Assembly (NCBI RefSeq): GCF_002920895.1
Contig: NZ_PQVG01000004.1
Coordinates: 186,001 to 250,000, forward strand
Direction of reading: 5' to 3'
DNA length: 64,000 nt
Source of the DNA: Flavobacterium alvei
GTDB lineage: Bacteria; Bacteroidota; Bacteroidia; Flavobacteriales; Flavobacteriaceae
The notes below the pieces were generated by a model. It did no database searches. It was given only the letters and a program-made list of their open reading frames with translations, and was not told where the DNA came from. Position numbers and translations under genes: made by a program. Shown here one piece after another: positions 41,793-52,108 of this stretch (positions are counted from its first letter, which is position 1; every line of letters starts with the position of its first letter).

Positions 41793-43400
41793 TCACGAAA
41801 CAATCACTTTGGTATGGAATTTATAAGTGTTGTATTCTAATTCTAAAATATAAATTCCGGATGCCATTGAATGATCAGGAGAGAATTTTAAGGTATTGCC
41901 ATTTACTCTGAATGCTTTATTAAAAATCTTTGTTCCTTGAATAGTAAATAATTGCACGTTTACATGCCCATTCAAACTGTCTTTAAAGTTAATATTGATT
42001 GTGTTTTCAGTAATTGGATTTGGATAAACCGAGAAAAAAGTATCACTTTCAAACGAAACTGTATCTAAAGCGGTGTTTTTAAATAGGGCCAATTTTGCAA
42101 AAGTACCTCCTAAAACATCGGTAGTTTGAGATTCACTCATACAGAGCCAATCTTGCATAATCGAAGAATAAATTTGTCTGAAATCGAATTGCATCGCCAC
42201 TTGGTCAGAAGTTGTAGCATTCAACGGCAAGTTAGGTGAACTTCCTATCATCCCCGAAACAGGGTTTTGTGCAGTTATAGAACTTGGTCCGGTATTCAAA
42301 GCGGCTCCAAAGAAAATTACTGGTGCTCCAGCTCCGTGGTCAGTTCCTAAACTTCCGTTGCTTTTTATTCTTCGACCAAATTCACTAAAGGTCATTCCTG
42401 TCACCAAATTCGATTTACCCATAAGCTCCAAATCTTGTTGAAAAGCATTTATGGCTTGAGATAAAATACTTAAATTATTGGCGTGAGCTCCTTGGGTCTT
42501 ATCAGTAACATCTACTTGAGCGCTATGCAAATCAGAAGTGTTGGGATGATTGACAATATAAATTGGAGTTTGCAATCCGCCGTTGATTAATTTGGCAACA
42601 ATTTTTAATTGGTCTCCTAATTTATTCGAACTTGGATAGGTTGCAGATTGGGCTTGTGTGGTGTTAAAAGCGTTTTGAATGGCTGCTCGATATACATTAC
42701 TTTGGTCTTTCATTAAACGAAGAAAAGTTAACTCGGCTCCATAATCAGAATTGGGTGCGGGATCTGTGATTTGATTGATTACATTCAAAAGCGAATTGGG
42801 ATCTGGAACACTATAGCCCATATTGATATTGGGGCCTTGTAAAGAAAAAGGCAAGGTAGAACCAATTTGAATGGCCAACGGGTCAGGCATATCACTATTA
42901 GGATAACCTATAGGATAACCTGGATATATTTTATCTAAAGATCTTCCTAGCCAACCGCTGTCTAAATCTTGATTACTATTCGAAGCCGTAAACCAAATGT
43001 CGGTCGCTCTAAAATGACTGTAACTCGGATTGGGATATGATACCCCTTGTACAATCATTAACTTACCGTTGTCGTGCAGATTTTTCAAGTCTGACATAGC
43101 CGGATGAATTCCAGTAGTGGTGTTATTAGCCAATGGTAAAACCGAACTTTGATTCATTAAAATATTAGAACGGGCATTGTTCAAATTCGTCCATTTGTCT
43201 AATGGAAAAACTGTGTTTAATCCATCGTTTCCGCCATTCATTTGAATGATTACCAATATTTTTCCGCAACTCACCGCTGCATTTGCCAAAATATCCAATG
43301 CATTACTTTCAATAGAGGAGGATGCCATTACAGGAATTCCGTTTAATGCCAAAGGAATTGTGGCCAATGTACTTGTTTTTATAAAACTTCTTCTTTTCAT
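41793..43400 (-). CDS. DUF1501 protein with Tat-like signal and T9SS sorting domain
   Basis: A 535-residue DUF1501 protein with an N-terminal signal of Tat type (MKRRSFIKTSTLATIPLAL). The DUF1501 core (about residues 30-440) has ILVIIQMNGGNDGLNT and the FSEFGRRIKSNGSLGTDHGAGAPVIFFG block. The last 80 residues form a type A T9SS C-terminal domain (SVYPNPITENTININF ... GIYILELEYN). It is therefore predicted to cross the inner membrane folded and then leave through T9SS. The DUF1800 gene lies 11 bases upstream on the same strand; the two families co-occur in many bacteria. Confidence 0.9.
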   Translation of the reverse strand: MKRRSFIKTSTLATIPLALNGIPVMASSSIESNALDILANAAVSCGKILVIIQMNGGNDGLNTVFPLDKWTNLNNARSNILMNQSSVLPLANNTTTGIHPAMSDLKNLHDNGKLMIVQGVSYPNPSYSHFRATDIWFTASNSNQDLDSGWLGRSLDKIYPGYPIGYPNSDMPDPLAIQIGSTLPFSLQGPNINMGYSVPDPNSLLNVINQITDPAPNSDYGAELTFLRLMKDQSNVYRAAIQNAFNTTQAQSATYPSSNKLGDQLKIVAKLINGGLQTPIYIVNHPNTSDLHSAQVDVTDKTQGAHANNLSILSQAINAFQQDLELMGKSNLVTGMTFSEFGRRIKSNGSLGTDHGAGAPVIFFGAALNTGPSSITAQNPVSGMIGSSPNLPLNATTSDQVAMQFDFRQIYSSIMQDWLCMSESQTTDVLGGTFAKLALFKNTALDTVSFESDTFFSVYPNPITENTININFKDSLNGHVNVQLFTIQGTKIFNKAFRVNGNTLKFSPDHSMASGIYILELEYNTYKFHTKVIVS

Positions 43401-43411
43401 GACTTCAAAGG

Positions 43412-45241
43412 TTACATTAATTGGTATTCTGCAAGTTGAGTAAGGGTGACAAGCAAGGATTTTAATCTTGTTTTCACACTGTTTTTATAAGTCGTATTCG
43501 AAGTGTTGCTAAGATAAAGCGACCAAGCAGTAGTCCAATAGCTATTTGTGGTTTGATTGGAAAGTAGTGATTGTATTTTAATCTGTTCTTTTTGAGTAAC
43601 GCTTAAGTCAATTGGCAATAAATAGGCAATACATTCTGCTACCAATAAATCGGGATCTTCACAAATAGCAGGGTCAAATTGTTGTATAAAGGCTATCAAA
43701 TCAACTTCGATACGCGTTGTAAGCAGATTGTAAGTAAGATTGTAACCATTGAAAATTCTGTTTAAGAAATCAAATCTTTTTTGAGTTGTATTTGAATTTA
43801 TCCAATATTCATGAAAAGAGGGATTTTGATAAAAAGCAACCCAGCCCGAAACATTGGGAATTCTTCCCATAGTTTGCTCTAAACCGCTAGAAATACTATT
43901 GTTGTAATAATTCCAAACTTTATATTGCGCTTCAAAATTGGTTTGATCTGCAACTGTATAATTCAAATTGAACGTTCTCAAACTACCAATCACCAAATCG
44001 AAAGGCGATTTGATGTAAACGCCTCTATTGGCCATATCATAAAAATGTTGGCTTTTAAAAAGTTGGTCTAATACGGGTGCGATTTCCCAATTGTTGGCTA
44101 CAAATGTTTGTGCCAATGGTGTTATTATAGTCGATTCTATTGTAGCATCAATATCATAATAGACAAAATAACGATACAAACGGCGGCAAATATATTCTGA
44201 AACCACTTGCGATTTCGTGAAAATCATATTGATAAAAGCATCTAATTCTGAAGCTCCTGCATTGTTGATAATGGTGTTATTGAAAAATGAGGAAAATTGT
44301 TTGTTACTCGTTTCGTGATAAGTATTATCAAAATTAGTACTAGGAGTAGCGGTATTTAAATTGACAACCCTCCATCCTGTTAAAACTTTGGCAGCTTGCA
44401 CCACATCAACTTCTGTGTATTGACTTAATGGGTCTTTTCCTAAAGTAAAAAGTTCCATGATTTCACGAGCAAAATTCTCATCTGGTGAGGTTTTTGTATT
44501 GGCTTGATTGTTCAAATAATACATCATTGCAGGCTGAGTTGCCATAGTTCTTATAAGTGTTTTAAAATTTCCAAGAGGATTATCCCGAAACATTTTCATA
44601 TAAGTGTACAATATTCGGCAAGAATTACTCCCTGCATACGAAAATGGAGCAGTACGAACAGTTTCAAAATCTACAGGAATAAAATGATACCAAAACCAAG
44701 TCATTTTTTCCTTAATAGTAAGGTCCTGATTGCAAGCCAAACCAAAATTCCATTGCGATAATGAGTCTATTCTTCTTGAATTAGTGGTGTTTGTTCCAGA
44801 AGGCAATGGGTTGGTTGTCCAATCAGCACCGTAAGGCAAACTACTTTCATCTGGTGAATAATTATTATACGAATTTACAGGCGGAGAAGGTGGCGTTGTG
44901 TTTACATTTAATACGGCATTTACAGCATTGGTCATACTCAAAGTTAGCAAAGTATCAACATCCGATTTTTTGAATCCATATCCTGTTCGTCGCAACAAAT
45001 GCAAAACTTGTGATTTTTCCCAAATGCCAGTATAAGGGCTCAATCCGCTACTTACGGGAACCACTCTATCTGTAAAACCTGAATTTTTTGACTTTGTATT
45101 GCTTTGGTATCGTCGTCCGTTGAATATTTTTCGAGAATATTTTTCAAATAAAGGATCTCCAGAATCCTGATTTTTTTTAAACTTATTTAATACCGATTTA
45201 AATAAATTTCTTCGATTGATAGTATTGCTAGTATTGCTCAT
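43412..45241 (-). CDS. DUF1800 protein
   Basis: A 609-residue DUF1800 family member. It shows the blocks LLRRTGYGFKKSDVDTLL, WFWYHFIPV, MYYLNNQANTKTSPDENFAREIMELFTLG and the VVQAAKVLTGWRV segment. The N-terminus has NRRNLFKSVLNKF, which resembles a twin-Arg motif but lacks a following hydrophobic core. No T9SS tail is present, so it probably reaches its destination with the DUF1501 partner or stays inside. Function unknown. Confidence 0.88.
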   Translation of the reverse strand: MSNTSNTINRRNLFKSVLNKFKKNQDSGDPLFEKYSRKIFNGRRYQSNTKSKNSGFTDRVVPVSSGLSPYTGIWEKSQVLHLLRRTGYGFKKSDVDTLLTLSMTNAVNAVLNVNTTPPSPPVNSYNNYSPDESSLPYGADWTTNPLPSGTNTTNSRRIDSLSQWNFGLACNQDLTIKEKMTWFWYHFIPVDFETVRTAPFSYAGSNSCRILYTYMKMFRDNPLGNFKTLIRTMATQPAMMYYLNNQANTKTSPDENFAREIMELFTLGKDPLSQYTEVDVVQAAKVLTGWRVVNLNTATPSTNFDNTYHETSNKQFSSFFNNTIINNAGASELDAFINMIFTKSQVVSEYICRRLYRYFVYYDIDATIESTIITPLAQTFVANNWEIAPVLDQLFKSQHFYDMANRGVYIKSPFDLVIGSLRTFNLNYTVADQTNFEAQYKVWNYYNNSISSGLEQTMGRIPNVSGWVAFYQNPSFHEYWINSNTTQKRFDFLNRIFNGYNLTYNLLTTRIEVDLIAFIQQFDPAICEDPDLLVAECIAYLLPIDLSVTQKEQIKIQSLLSNQTTNSYWTTAWSLYLSNTSNTTYKNSVKTRLKSLLVTLTQLAEYQLM

Positions 45242-45406
45242 ATAAACTTCCTAATTTGATGTGTATAATTCGACTCAAAAAACATTCAATAGTTTAATCA
45301 AAAATATGTTTTTTTACAATACGTTCAACGTACTAAAAATCTGTGGGTTATATTATGCAAAGAAGCAAGCCATAGCTAGGCTTTCACAAGATTATAAAGC
45401 GTTAAA

Positions 45407-45856
45407 TTACTCTTTTTTCATCTCAATATGCGGAATATCGTCTTCCAAATACATTTCGCTGGTTTGGACAAATCCGTGGCTTTCGTAGAATTTTTTCAAA
45501 TATAATTGGGCTCCAATGGTGATTTTGCTTTCGCCAAAATGACTCTTAATTGCCGCAATTGATTCTCTCATTAGATCGTGACCCCATTTTTTGTCTCGAT
45601 AATTAGCATTAACAACCACACGCCCGATGGAGGCATTTTCAAAAGTAATTCCAGGTTGGAAAAGCCTAGAATATGCCACAATTTTACCATCGAATTCACC
45701 AAAAAGATGCAGTGATAATTTATCTTTTCCATCAAGATCAAGATAAACACAGTTTTGTTCTACGACAAATATCTCGCTTCTCAATCTCAGAATATCATAA
45801 AGTTCGTTTACCGAAAGGTTTTCGAAAGACTTTATTTTCCATTGTAGGCTGCTCAT
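45407..45856 (-). CDS. GNAT acetyltransferase, ElaA-like
   Basis: A 149-residue GNAT protein of the ElaA group. The N-terminal RLRSEIFVVEQNCVYLDLDGKD segment and the acetyl-CoA binding pattern GRVVVNANYRDKKWGHDLMRESI are typical. Substrate unknown. It is preceded by DUF4837 and DUF1080 lipoprotein genes on the same strand, but spacing does not suggest a shared operon. Confidence 0.88.
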   Translation of the reverse strand: MSSLQWKIKSFENLSVNELYDILRLRSEIFVVEQNCVYLDLDGKDKLSLHLFGEFDGKIVAYSRLFQPGITFENASIGRVVVNANYRDKKWGHDLMRESIAAIKSHFGESKITIGAQLYLKKFYESHGFVQTSEMYLEDDIPHIEMKKE

Positions 45857-45898
45857 AAATAAACTGGTTTATGTTTTATCAATGCAATTGATTTTCTC

Positions 45899-46876
45899 TT
45901 AGTTCAAAATAACAATTGATTTGATTACGGCTTCTAATTCGTGTATTAAATCCCGCTCTTCTTTGGACGGTGAATAGCAAAATCCTTCCAAAATTAATAC
46001 TCTGTTGCGTTTCTGATCTATAATGGCATAATTTACAAATGGACCGGACATAAAATCGTTTTTCAGCTCCCAAGTTCCTTTGGTTTCGAAAGCCTCTTTG
46101 CCGTTTATTTTGGTTTTGAAAAAATAAGGCGAATAGCCTTCTTCAGTAATCATTTGAGTATCTGCTTCGGTTCCTCTAATGTATAAATTGCCAATAGAAT
46201 CTCGGGTTTTGATGATGTTTTCAATTATATTAGAGCTGTTTTTAATTGTGTTTATAGGAACTTCATAAATCAAAATACTGGTGTTGCCACTAATAATTTC
46301 TTTTTTCAACCACAGAAATTTGCTGCTTTGAAGCGCATACAAATAGCCGTAAGGAACTTGCAACGAAATCTGAAACTTGTTTCTAATGATAACTGGATTC
46401 ATCAAGGAAAGTCGGTTTATTCTTTGACTTTCGGCAATTTCAGTTTCCTTAATGATTTGGATAATTTGAGAAGCATTTTTTTCGATTAGTTCTAGTATTT
46501 CACCATTGGTTTTTCCCGAAATATGAAACACATTCTGAGGCGAAGCATATTGGTTTTTTCGAATTTCGAATTTGGTTTTGGTGTCTTTTTTTACAACAAT
46601 AATTGTTCTGCTATCGGTCATAAATCCTTCCATTAATTTTACTGGATATTGATTTATGGTAAAAAGAGGTTCTTCTTCGGGCAAGCCAATAACGGGTGAT
46701 GCAAACTTATTTCGAATGCTTTCGCCAATCTCACCGTTCCAGAGTTGGTCGTCAATAATTACAGAAATTGTATTGATTTTTCCGGTTGCTTTTCGCGGCA
46801 AATTGTCCTCTTGCTTTTTACAAGAAAAAAACAAAAGGGCTATTGCTGATAGAAATAAAAAGAAATTTTTATTCAT
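45899..46876 (-). CDS. DUF4837 lipoprotein
   Basis: From the ATG at 46876 the protein has 325 residues and a lipoprotein signal ending LLFFSC. The body matches the DUF4837 family, found in Bacteroidota, including ISVIIDDQLWNGEIGESIRNKFASPVIGLPEEEPLF near the N-terminus. Its function is not known. It is predicted to be envelope-anchored. An in-frame ATG 21 bases upstream was rejected because it adds polar residues before the signal. Confidence 0.82.
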   Translation of the reverse strand: MNKNFFLFLSAIALLFFSCKKQEDNLPRKATGKINTISVIIDDQLWNGEIGESIRNKFASPVIGLPEEEPLFTINQYPVKLMEGFMTDSRTIIVVKKDTKTKFEIRKNQYASPQNVFHISGKTNGEILELIEKNASQIIQIIKETEIAESQRINRLSLMNPVIIRNKFQISLQVPYGYLYALQSSKFLWLKKEIISGNTSILIYEVPINTIKNSSNIIENIIKTRDSIGNLYIRGTEADTQMITEEGYSPYFFKTKINGKEAFETKGTWELKNDFMSGPFVNYAIIDQKRNRVLILEGFCYSPSKEERDLIHELEAVIKSIVILN

Positions 46877-46958
46877 TGATACGGAATTGTTCCTCAAATA
46901 AAGCGAAAAAAAGACTTGCTTTTATAAAAAGTGACAAAAGTATTTTGGCAATTTGGCT

Positions 46959-47618
46959 TTATTCTTTAGAAATATTTTTGATTTGAATGTTTCTAAAATC
47001 AATTGGGGAACCTTCATAATTCAATGAAATTTTACCTTCTATAGAAGAAGCTTCAACACATTCGTTTATTAATTTTCCGTTCAAAAATTGGGTGATTTTT
47101 CCATTATAGGATATGATTACGATGGAGTTCCATTCGCCATAAAGCTTCTCGTTTTCGCTAAATTTTGCCGAGGTAACACTTGCGCCAGCTTCAACTAATT
47201 TTCCGTTGACAACGGCCGTTATTTTATCTAAAAAGATAAAGTCTCCTGTGGTATTTTCTTTAATTTGAAATTGAATTCCTTTTGGCCAAATGTTATCTGG
47301 AGCATCTGTTGGAATATTGTACATCACACCGCTATTCTTTTTTACATTCCCTCTACTAAATTTTGGGTCTATATTCCATCTAAAATCAAGACTAAGTTCA
47401 AAGTTTTTATAACTTTTTTTGCTCATTAAATAGCCTATATTTTCACCGTGCATTCGAATCATGCCGTCGGTAAACTCATATGTTTTTGAAGGTTCTACTC
47501 TTTCGGAACTGGTTTTAGTAAAAGCATACCAATCGCTCTTGGAGAGTTTTTTTTGCTGAGAAGCACAAGAATTTAATAAAATGAGTAATGAAAAAACGAA
47601 AATTATTTTTTTGAACAT
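46959..47618 (-). CDS. DUF1080 (3-keto-disaccharide hydrolase domain) lipoprotein
   Basis: A 219-residue lipoprotein (LLNSCASQ lipobox) with the DUF1080 jelly-roll fold: SYKNFELSLDFRWNIDPKFSRG ... NSGVMYNIP and EWNSIVIISYNGKITQFLNGKLINEC. DUF1080 domains act on or bind sugar-type substrates, including 3-keto-glycosides, in several bacteria. It may be involved in glycan breakdown at the cell surface, but the active site was not identified here. Confidence 0.85.
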   Translation of the reverse strand: MFKKIIFVFSLLILLNSCASQQKKLSKSDWYAFTKTSSERVEPSKTYEFTDGMIRMHGENIGYLMSKKSYKNFELSLDFRWNIDPKFSRGNVKKNSGVMYNIPTDAPDNIWPKGIQFQIKENTTGDFIFLDKITAVVNGKLVEAGASVTSAKFSENEKLYGEWNSIVIISYNGKITQFLNGKLINECVEASSIEGKISLNYEGSPIDFRNIQIKNISKE

Positions 47619-47649
47619 TGGGGTAATTGTATAACTTTAAAATGAAGTT

Positions 47650-49704
47650 TTAACCGTTAATTTTTAGTTTCATTCCGGGTTTTAATTCTTCGCCGCTGAT
47701 GTTGTTCCATTTTTTAATATCTGAAATACTAACTCCAGGATATTTTTTTGAAATACTATACAAAGAATCTCCTTTTTGTACTAAATAATTGGTGATATTG
47801 GTTTTTGAAGATGAAGCTAAATTTGGTTTTTTAGTCAATGTTTCAGCTACAGCTTTGTTCTCTAGTGGCACTTCGCTTTTAGCAACAATCAATGAACTTC
47901 CCAACGCAATGGCATTGTCTTGCAAATTATTCCATTGTTTCAAATCGTCTATTGTGCTTCCGAATTTTTTGGAAATATTTCCAAGATTATCTCCTTTTTT
48001 TACAATATATTCAACATTTTCTGTCTTGGTTGTCAAGGCAATCTCCTCCTTTTCATTTCCTTCGATTTTACCTACTTGCAATGATGCACCCAATTGAATT
48101 GAATTAGTAGCAAGATTATTCCATTCTTTGATTTCGGCTACAGAAACATTGTTCTTTTTGGCGATACTACTTAAATTATCTCCTTTTTGAACCACATAAT
48201 AAGAGGCAACAGCCGTTGATAAAGTATCCGATTTTATATTTTTATTCGTTTTATCGTCTTTATTAACTTTGGATTCTGAACTAGCAACTTGTTGATTTGT
48301 TTTAACTTCTAAAGGAACATTGTTGGTTTTTGGTTCATTTTTAACCGTTTTTGCAACGCTTTCATTAGTAATTATTTTTAAACTTTTTCCGCGTGCAACT
48401 GTACTTCCTTTTAAGTTATTCCAGTTTTTAATATCATTTACTGTAACGCTATATTTATTGGCAATTTCAGTTAGATTATCCCCGCTTTTTACAGTATAAT
48501 ATTTTGTTTTAGGAAGTGATACTCGTTGCGTAGCATTTAAAGTGTCATTCAAGACAATGGCTTTTGTAACTTGAAATGGTTTTTCACGAAAATCTAAATC
48601 CCGTTGTACATAAGCATAAATTTTGTCTTCGTTTGAGGCGAAAACGGCAATTTTATCCTTTGGTAATCTTAAAAAATGATCTTGATCTCCATAATACGGA
48701 ATCACATTCATTTTATAAGAAGGGTTTAAAAGTTGTAGTTGAGTCACAGAAACATCTAGCAAATCAGCAATTTGCTTGAACGACATTTGCTTTTTTATTA
48801 GTATTGTATCAGTAGCAAAATTCTGTACTAATGCTCTTTCTGGCTTAATTCCGTGTTCTTTGTGGTATTCATAAATGTACATTGTTGCTAAAAAAGCTGG
48901 TACATATCCTTGAGTTTCTTTGGGTAAATTTTTTCTAATATTCCAATAATTTTGTTGTCCACCCGATCGGCGAATTGCTTTTGCAACATTGCCTGGTCCT
49001 GAATTATAAGATGCCAAAACCAAATCCCAATCGCCAAAAATTTCATACATTTTGCTCATGTATTCAGCAGCAGCATTACTCGATTTTAAAGGATCACTTC
49101 GTTCGTCAACATAGGAATCAATTTTCAGATTGTATTGTTTTCCTGTTTGATACATAAACTGCCAAAGTCCGGTTGCTCCCACTCTTGAAACTGCTTTTGG
49201 ATTCAAAGCTGATTCTACAATGGCTAAATATTTGATTTCCAAGGGAACGTTTTGTTTGGCCAAAGCCTCTTCAAACATTGGAAAATAATATTCTGAAATA
49301 GCCATTAATCGTCCAAAAGATTTCTTTCTGTTCTTTAAAAATGACTTTATAATATTTTCTAAACCAGGATTGTATTCAATATTAAATGGAGATTTTGCAT
49401 CCATTGCCGCTAATCGTTGTTTCAACAATTCGGTTGGCAATTCATAATCCACCTTTTCGTCGATATTGATATTTTTTATATCGTCAGAAATATCATTGAA
49501 TAAATCGAGACTGGTTAATTCCTTCAACCACAGACTGTCAACGCAGGAAGCGAGATTATCTTTTACAAAAGTTTTCTTGATGGAATCTAAGTAGTAGTTT
49601 TGAGTTTCTGTTTTGGTAACACCTTTATTTTCAACATACTTTTGCGAAAACGTTTGAATTGAAAAAAACAAAAAAAGTATTGGGGCTATATTTTTTATCT
49701 TCAT
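47650..49704 (-). CDS. MltD-like lytic transglycosylase with LysM repeats
   Basis: A 684-residue exported protein. After the signal peptide and a helical region, the SLT domain lies at about residues 145-290 (ESALNPKAVSRVGATGLWQFM with the catalytic Glu, and WDLVLASYNSGPGNV). Four well-formed LysM domains occupy about residues 395-684, each with a pattern like (V/L)KxGDNLxxIxxKY, and a weaker LysM-like segment precedes them. It cleaves peptidoglycan by forming 1,6-anhydro-MurNAc ends and attaches to the wall through LysM. Thr/Asn/Lys-rich linkers connect the repeats. Confidence 0.92.
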   Translation of the reverse strand: MKIKNIAPILFLFFSIQTFSQKYVENKGVTKTETQNYYLDSIKKTFVKDNLASCVDSLWLKELTSLDLFNDISDDIKNINIDEKVDYELPTELLKQRLAAMDAKSPFNIEYNPGLENIIKSFLKNRKKSFGRLMAISEYYFPMFEEALAKQNVPLEIKYLAIVESALNPKAVSRVGATGLWQFMYQTGKQYNLKIDSYVDERSDPLKSSNAAAEYMSKMYEIFGDWDLVLASYNSGPGNVAKAIRRSGGQQNYWNIRKNLPKETQGYVPAFLATMYIYEYHKEHGIKPERALVQNFATDTILIKKQMSFKQIADLLDVSVTQLQLLNPSYKMNVIPYYGDQDHFLRLPKDKIAVFASNEDKIYAYVQRDLDFREKPFQVTKAIVLNDTLNATQRVSLPKTKYYTVKSGDNLTEIANKYSVTVNDIKNWNNLKGSTVARGKSLKIITNESVAKTVKNEPKTNNVPLEVKTNQQVASSESKVNKDDKTNKNIKSDTLSTAVASYYVVQKGDNLSSIAKKNNVSVAEIKEWNNLATNSIQLGASLQVGKIEGNEKEEIALTTKTENVEYIVKKGDNLGNISKKFGSTIDDLKQWNNLQDNAIALGSSLIVAKSEVPLENKAVAETLTKKPNLASSSKTNITNYLVQKGDSLYSISKKYPGVSISDIKKWNNISGEELKPGMKLKING

Positions 49705-49715
49705 AATTTTATAAT

Positions 49716-49771
49716 CAACATATTATGCAACAAACAATTATAAAACTGTTTGTTGCAAATTTAATATGTTG
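49716..49771. terminator. Long two-part hairpin between pgk and the transglycosylase gene
   Basis: An outer 10-bp stem (CAACATATTA 49716-49725 with TAATATGTTG 49762-49771) encloses an inner 11-bp stem (TGCAACAAACA 49726-49736 with TGTTTGTTGCA 49747-49757). The only break is a four-base bulge, AATT. It lies after the pgk stop on the minus strand, with no clear U-tract. It may terminate transcription or protect the pgk mRNA 3' end. Confidence 0.55.
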
Positions 49772-49811
49772 TAACTGTAATTTTCACTAAATATTGTTAA
49801 AAACGCAGTTT

Positions 49812-50999
49812 TTAGTTCAAAATAGCTGCGATTCCAGGTAAAATCCTACCTTCTAACATCTCTAACATGGCTCCTCCGCCTGTAGAAACATAACTTACTT
49901 TGTCTTCAAATCCAAATTGTTTCACGGCTGCAACTGAATCTCCACCGCCTACAAGTGAGAAAGCTCCGTTTGCTGTTGACTCAGCAATAAAGTTGCCAAG
50001 TGCAATGGTTCCTTTAGCAAAACTTTCCATTTCAAAAACTCCCAAAGGACCATTCCAAAGAATTGTTTTTGATTCTAGAATTACTTTTTTGAAGTTTTCC
50101 AATGATTTTGGACCAGCATCCAATCCTTCCCATCCATCAGGAATTTCACGAACATCAACAACTTGTGTATTGGCAGTATTCGAAAAATCATCGGCTGCAA
50201 CAACATCAACAGGAATGTGAATTTGAACTCCTTTTTCTTTGGCCAATCTCAAAATTTCTAAGGCTAATTCTTGTTTGTCGTCTTCGCAAATAGAATTACC
50301 TACTTTTCCTCCCAAAGCTTTAACAAAAGTAAAAGTCATCCCTCCGCCAATAATCATATGATCTACTTTGTCCAAAATGTTTTCGATAACGGTAATTTTC
50401 GACGATACTTTTGAACCACCAAGAACTGCTGTAACGGGTTTTACAGAATCTTTTAAAACTTTGTTCAAACTTTCGATTTCTCTTGCTAACAATAATCCGA
50501 AACATTTAGCTTCTGGAAAAAACTGTGCAATGATAGTTGTCGAAGCGTGTGCTCTGTGTGCTGTTCCGAAGGCATCGTTTACATAAACATCTCCAAATGA
50601 AGCCAATTCTTTTGCAAATTCAACATCTCCAGCTTCTTCTTCTTTATAAAAACGAAGGTTTTCTAACAATAAAATTTGTCCTGGTTGCAAATTACTTACC
50701 GCTTTCTCAGCTTCGCTTCCTATACAATCTGGCGCAAAATAAACTACTTGACCCAAAATTTCTGAAGCTTTTTTGATGATATGCCCCAATGAATATTTTC
50801 TATCTACTCCTTTTGGTCTTCCCAAGTGAGACATCAAAATCACACTTCCACCATCGGCAATAATTTTGTCTATTGTTGGCTTTGCAGCTTCAATACGAGT
50901 AGCATCGGTTACATTAAAATTTTCGTCCAAAGGAACGTTAAAATCAACACGGATTATGGCTTTTTTGTTTTTGAAATCGAAATCGTTAATAGTTTTCAT
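49812..50999 (-). CDS. pgk: Phosphoglycerate kinase
   Basis: A 395-residue glycolytic enzyme that transfers phosphate from 1,3-bisphosphoglycerate to ADP. The start [17 protein letters not shown], the [10 protein letters not shown] block, the mid-segment [12 protein letters not shown] and the C-terminal [13 protein letters not shown] are all present. It is transcribed alone, with a large hairpin after it. Confidence 0.97.
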   Translation of the reverse strand: MKTINDFDFKNKKAIIRVDFNVPLDENFNVTDATRIEAAKPTIDKIIADGGSVILMSHLGRPKGVDRKYSLGHIIKKASEILGQVVYFAPDCIGSEAEKAVSNLQPGQILLLENLRFYKEEEAGDVEFAKELASFGDVYVNDAFGTAHRAHASTTIIAQFFPEAKCFGLLLAREIESLNKVLKDSVKPVTAVLGGSKVSSKITVIENILDKVDHMIIGGGMTFTFVKALGGKVGNSICEDDKQELALEILRLAKEKGVQIHIPVDVVAADDFSNTANTQVVDVREIPDGWEGLDAGPKSLENFKKVILESKTILWNGPLGVFEMESFAKGTIALGNFIAESTANGAFSLVGGGDSVAAVKQFGFEDKVSYVSTGGGAMLEMLEGRILPGIAAILN

Positions 51000-51223
51000 C
51001 AGATATTATTTTTATTATTTATTATTTATTTTGAAAGAAAAACAAATGTATAACATTTCAAGAACTTAAAAATAAGAATAGTTTAAAAATTAGAAGGACA
51101 TATTAGCGAAAACGTTGTAAAAATTTAAATTTATTCCATTTTTGATTGCCTTTCAAAAAATCCATACATTTATTGAATCTCATTTTTTAAAAAAATTAGT
51201 TTTAACTTCGTAAAAAATCTATA

Positions 51224-51991
51224 ATGATACATACTCTTTTAAATGATTTAGACGCTCTATATGTTGTTATTTTTTTGTTTATTACAATGTTGACGGCTAT
51301 TTGGATTGGATACAAAATTGGCTTTAAAAAAGCAAAAGTCGATAAAAAAAACTCCGAAATTTCTTCATCCTTATTAGGGTTGTTGGCGTTAATTTTGGGA
51401 TTTACATTTGCAATGGCTGGTTCTCGTTATGAGAATAGAAAAAACAATTTAATTGATGAGGCTAATTGTATTGGAACTGCGGTTTTGAGAGCTGATATTT
51501 ATCCTGATAGTTTAAAAAATGAATTCAAAAAAGACTTTAAAGAGTATTTAAAATCACGAAAAGCATATTATCTTTTAGAAAATGATGAAGAAAAATTGAA
51601 TGCTTCATTAAAACAATCGGCAGTAGCAAGTGAAAAATTATGGAACCGAGCCACTTTCTATGCAAAAAACAAAGACTACTTTATTCAATCGAATATGATG
51701 GTGCCTGCGCTTAATGATATGTTTGATAGTGCCTCAAAATCGAATATGGTTTTGAATTCAAGAGTTCCAGAAACTATCGTCTATTTACTATTTTCTTTTT
51801 CGATAATTATTTCTTTTTTTATTGGATATAATTCAGGTTTAGAGAAAAAAATAAACGTCAAATTCGTGACTGGTTTTTGTTTTCTTATCTGTGTCGTGAT
51901 TTTTATCACTTTAGATTTAGACCGACCAAGACGCGGTTTGATTACTCTAGACTCTGAAATTTCTTTGTTGGAAAAATTAAATCAACCATAA
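51224..51991 (+). CDS. DUF4239 (bestrophin-like) membrane protein
   Basis: A 255-residue membrane protein matching the DUF4239 family. Two transmembrane helices lie in the first 75 residues, followed by a conserved SRYENRKNNLIDEANCIGTAVLRAD segment, a soluble helical region, then two more helices near residues 183-202 and 213-231. DUF4239 proteins have been compared to bestrophin channels but their function is not settled. The gene stands alone between pgk and the glycan locus. Confidence 0.82.
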   Translation: MIHTLLNDLDALYVVIFLFITMLTAIWIGYKIGFKKAKVDKKNSEISSSLLGLLALILGFTFAMAGSRYENRKNNLIDEANCIGTAVLRADIYPDSLKNEFKKDFKEYLKSRKAYYLLENDEEKLNASLKQSAVASEKLWNRATFYAKNKDYFIQSNMMVPALNDMFDSASKSNMVLNSRVPETIVYLLFSFSIIISFFIGYNSGLEKKINVKFVTGFCFLICVVIFITLDLDRPRRGLITLDSEISLLEKLNQP

Positions 51992-52108
51992 AAGTGATAC
52001 TTAATTATTTCAAATAAATGAGACCTATACATTTCTCATAAACCTGAAAAAAAAATTGACATTCCATTTTTGTCCACAGCAAAATATTGCCGACGACAAA
52101 AAAAATCA

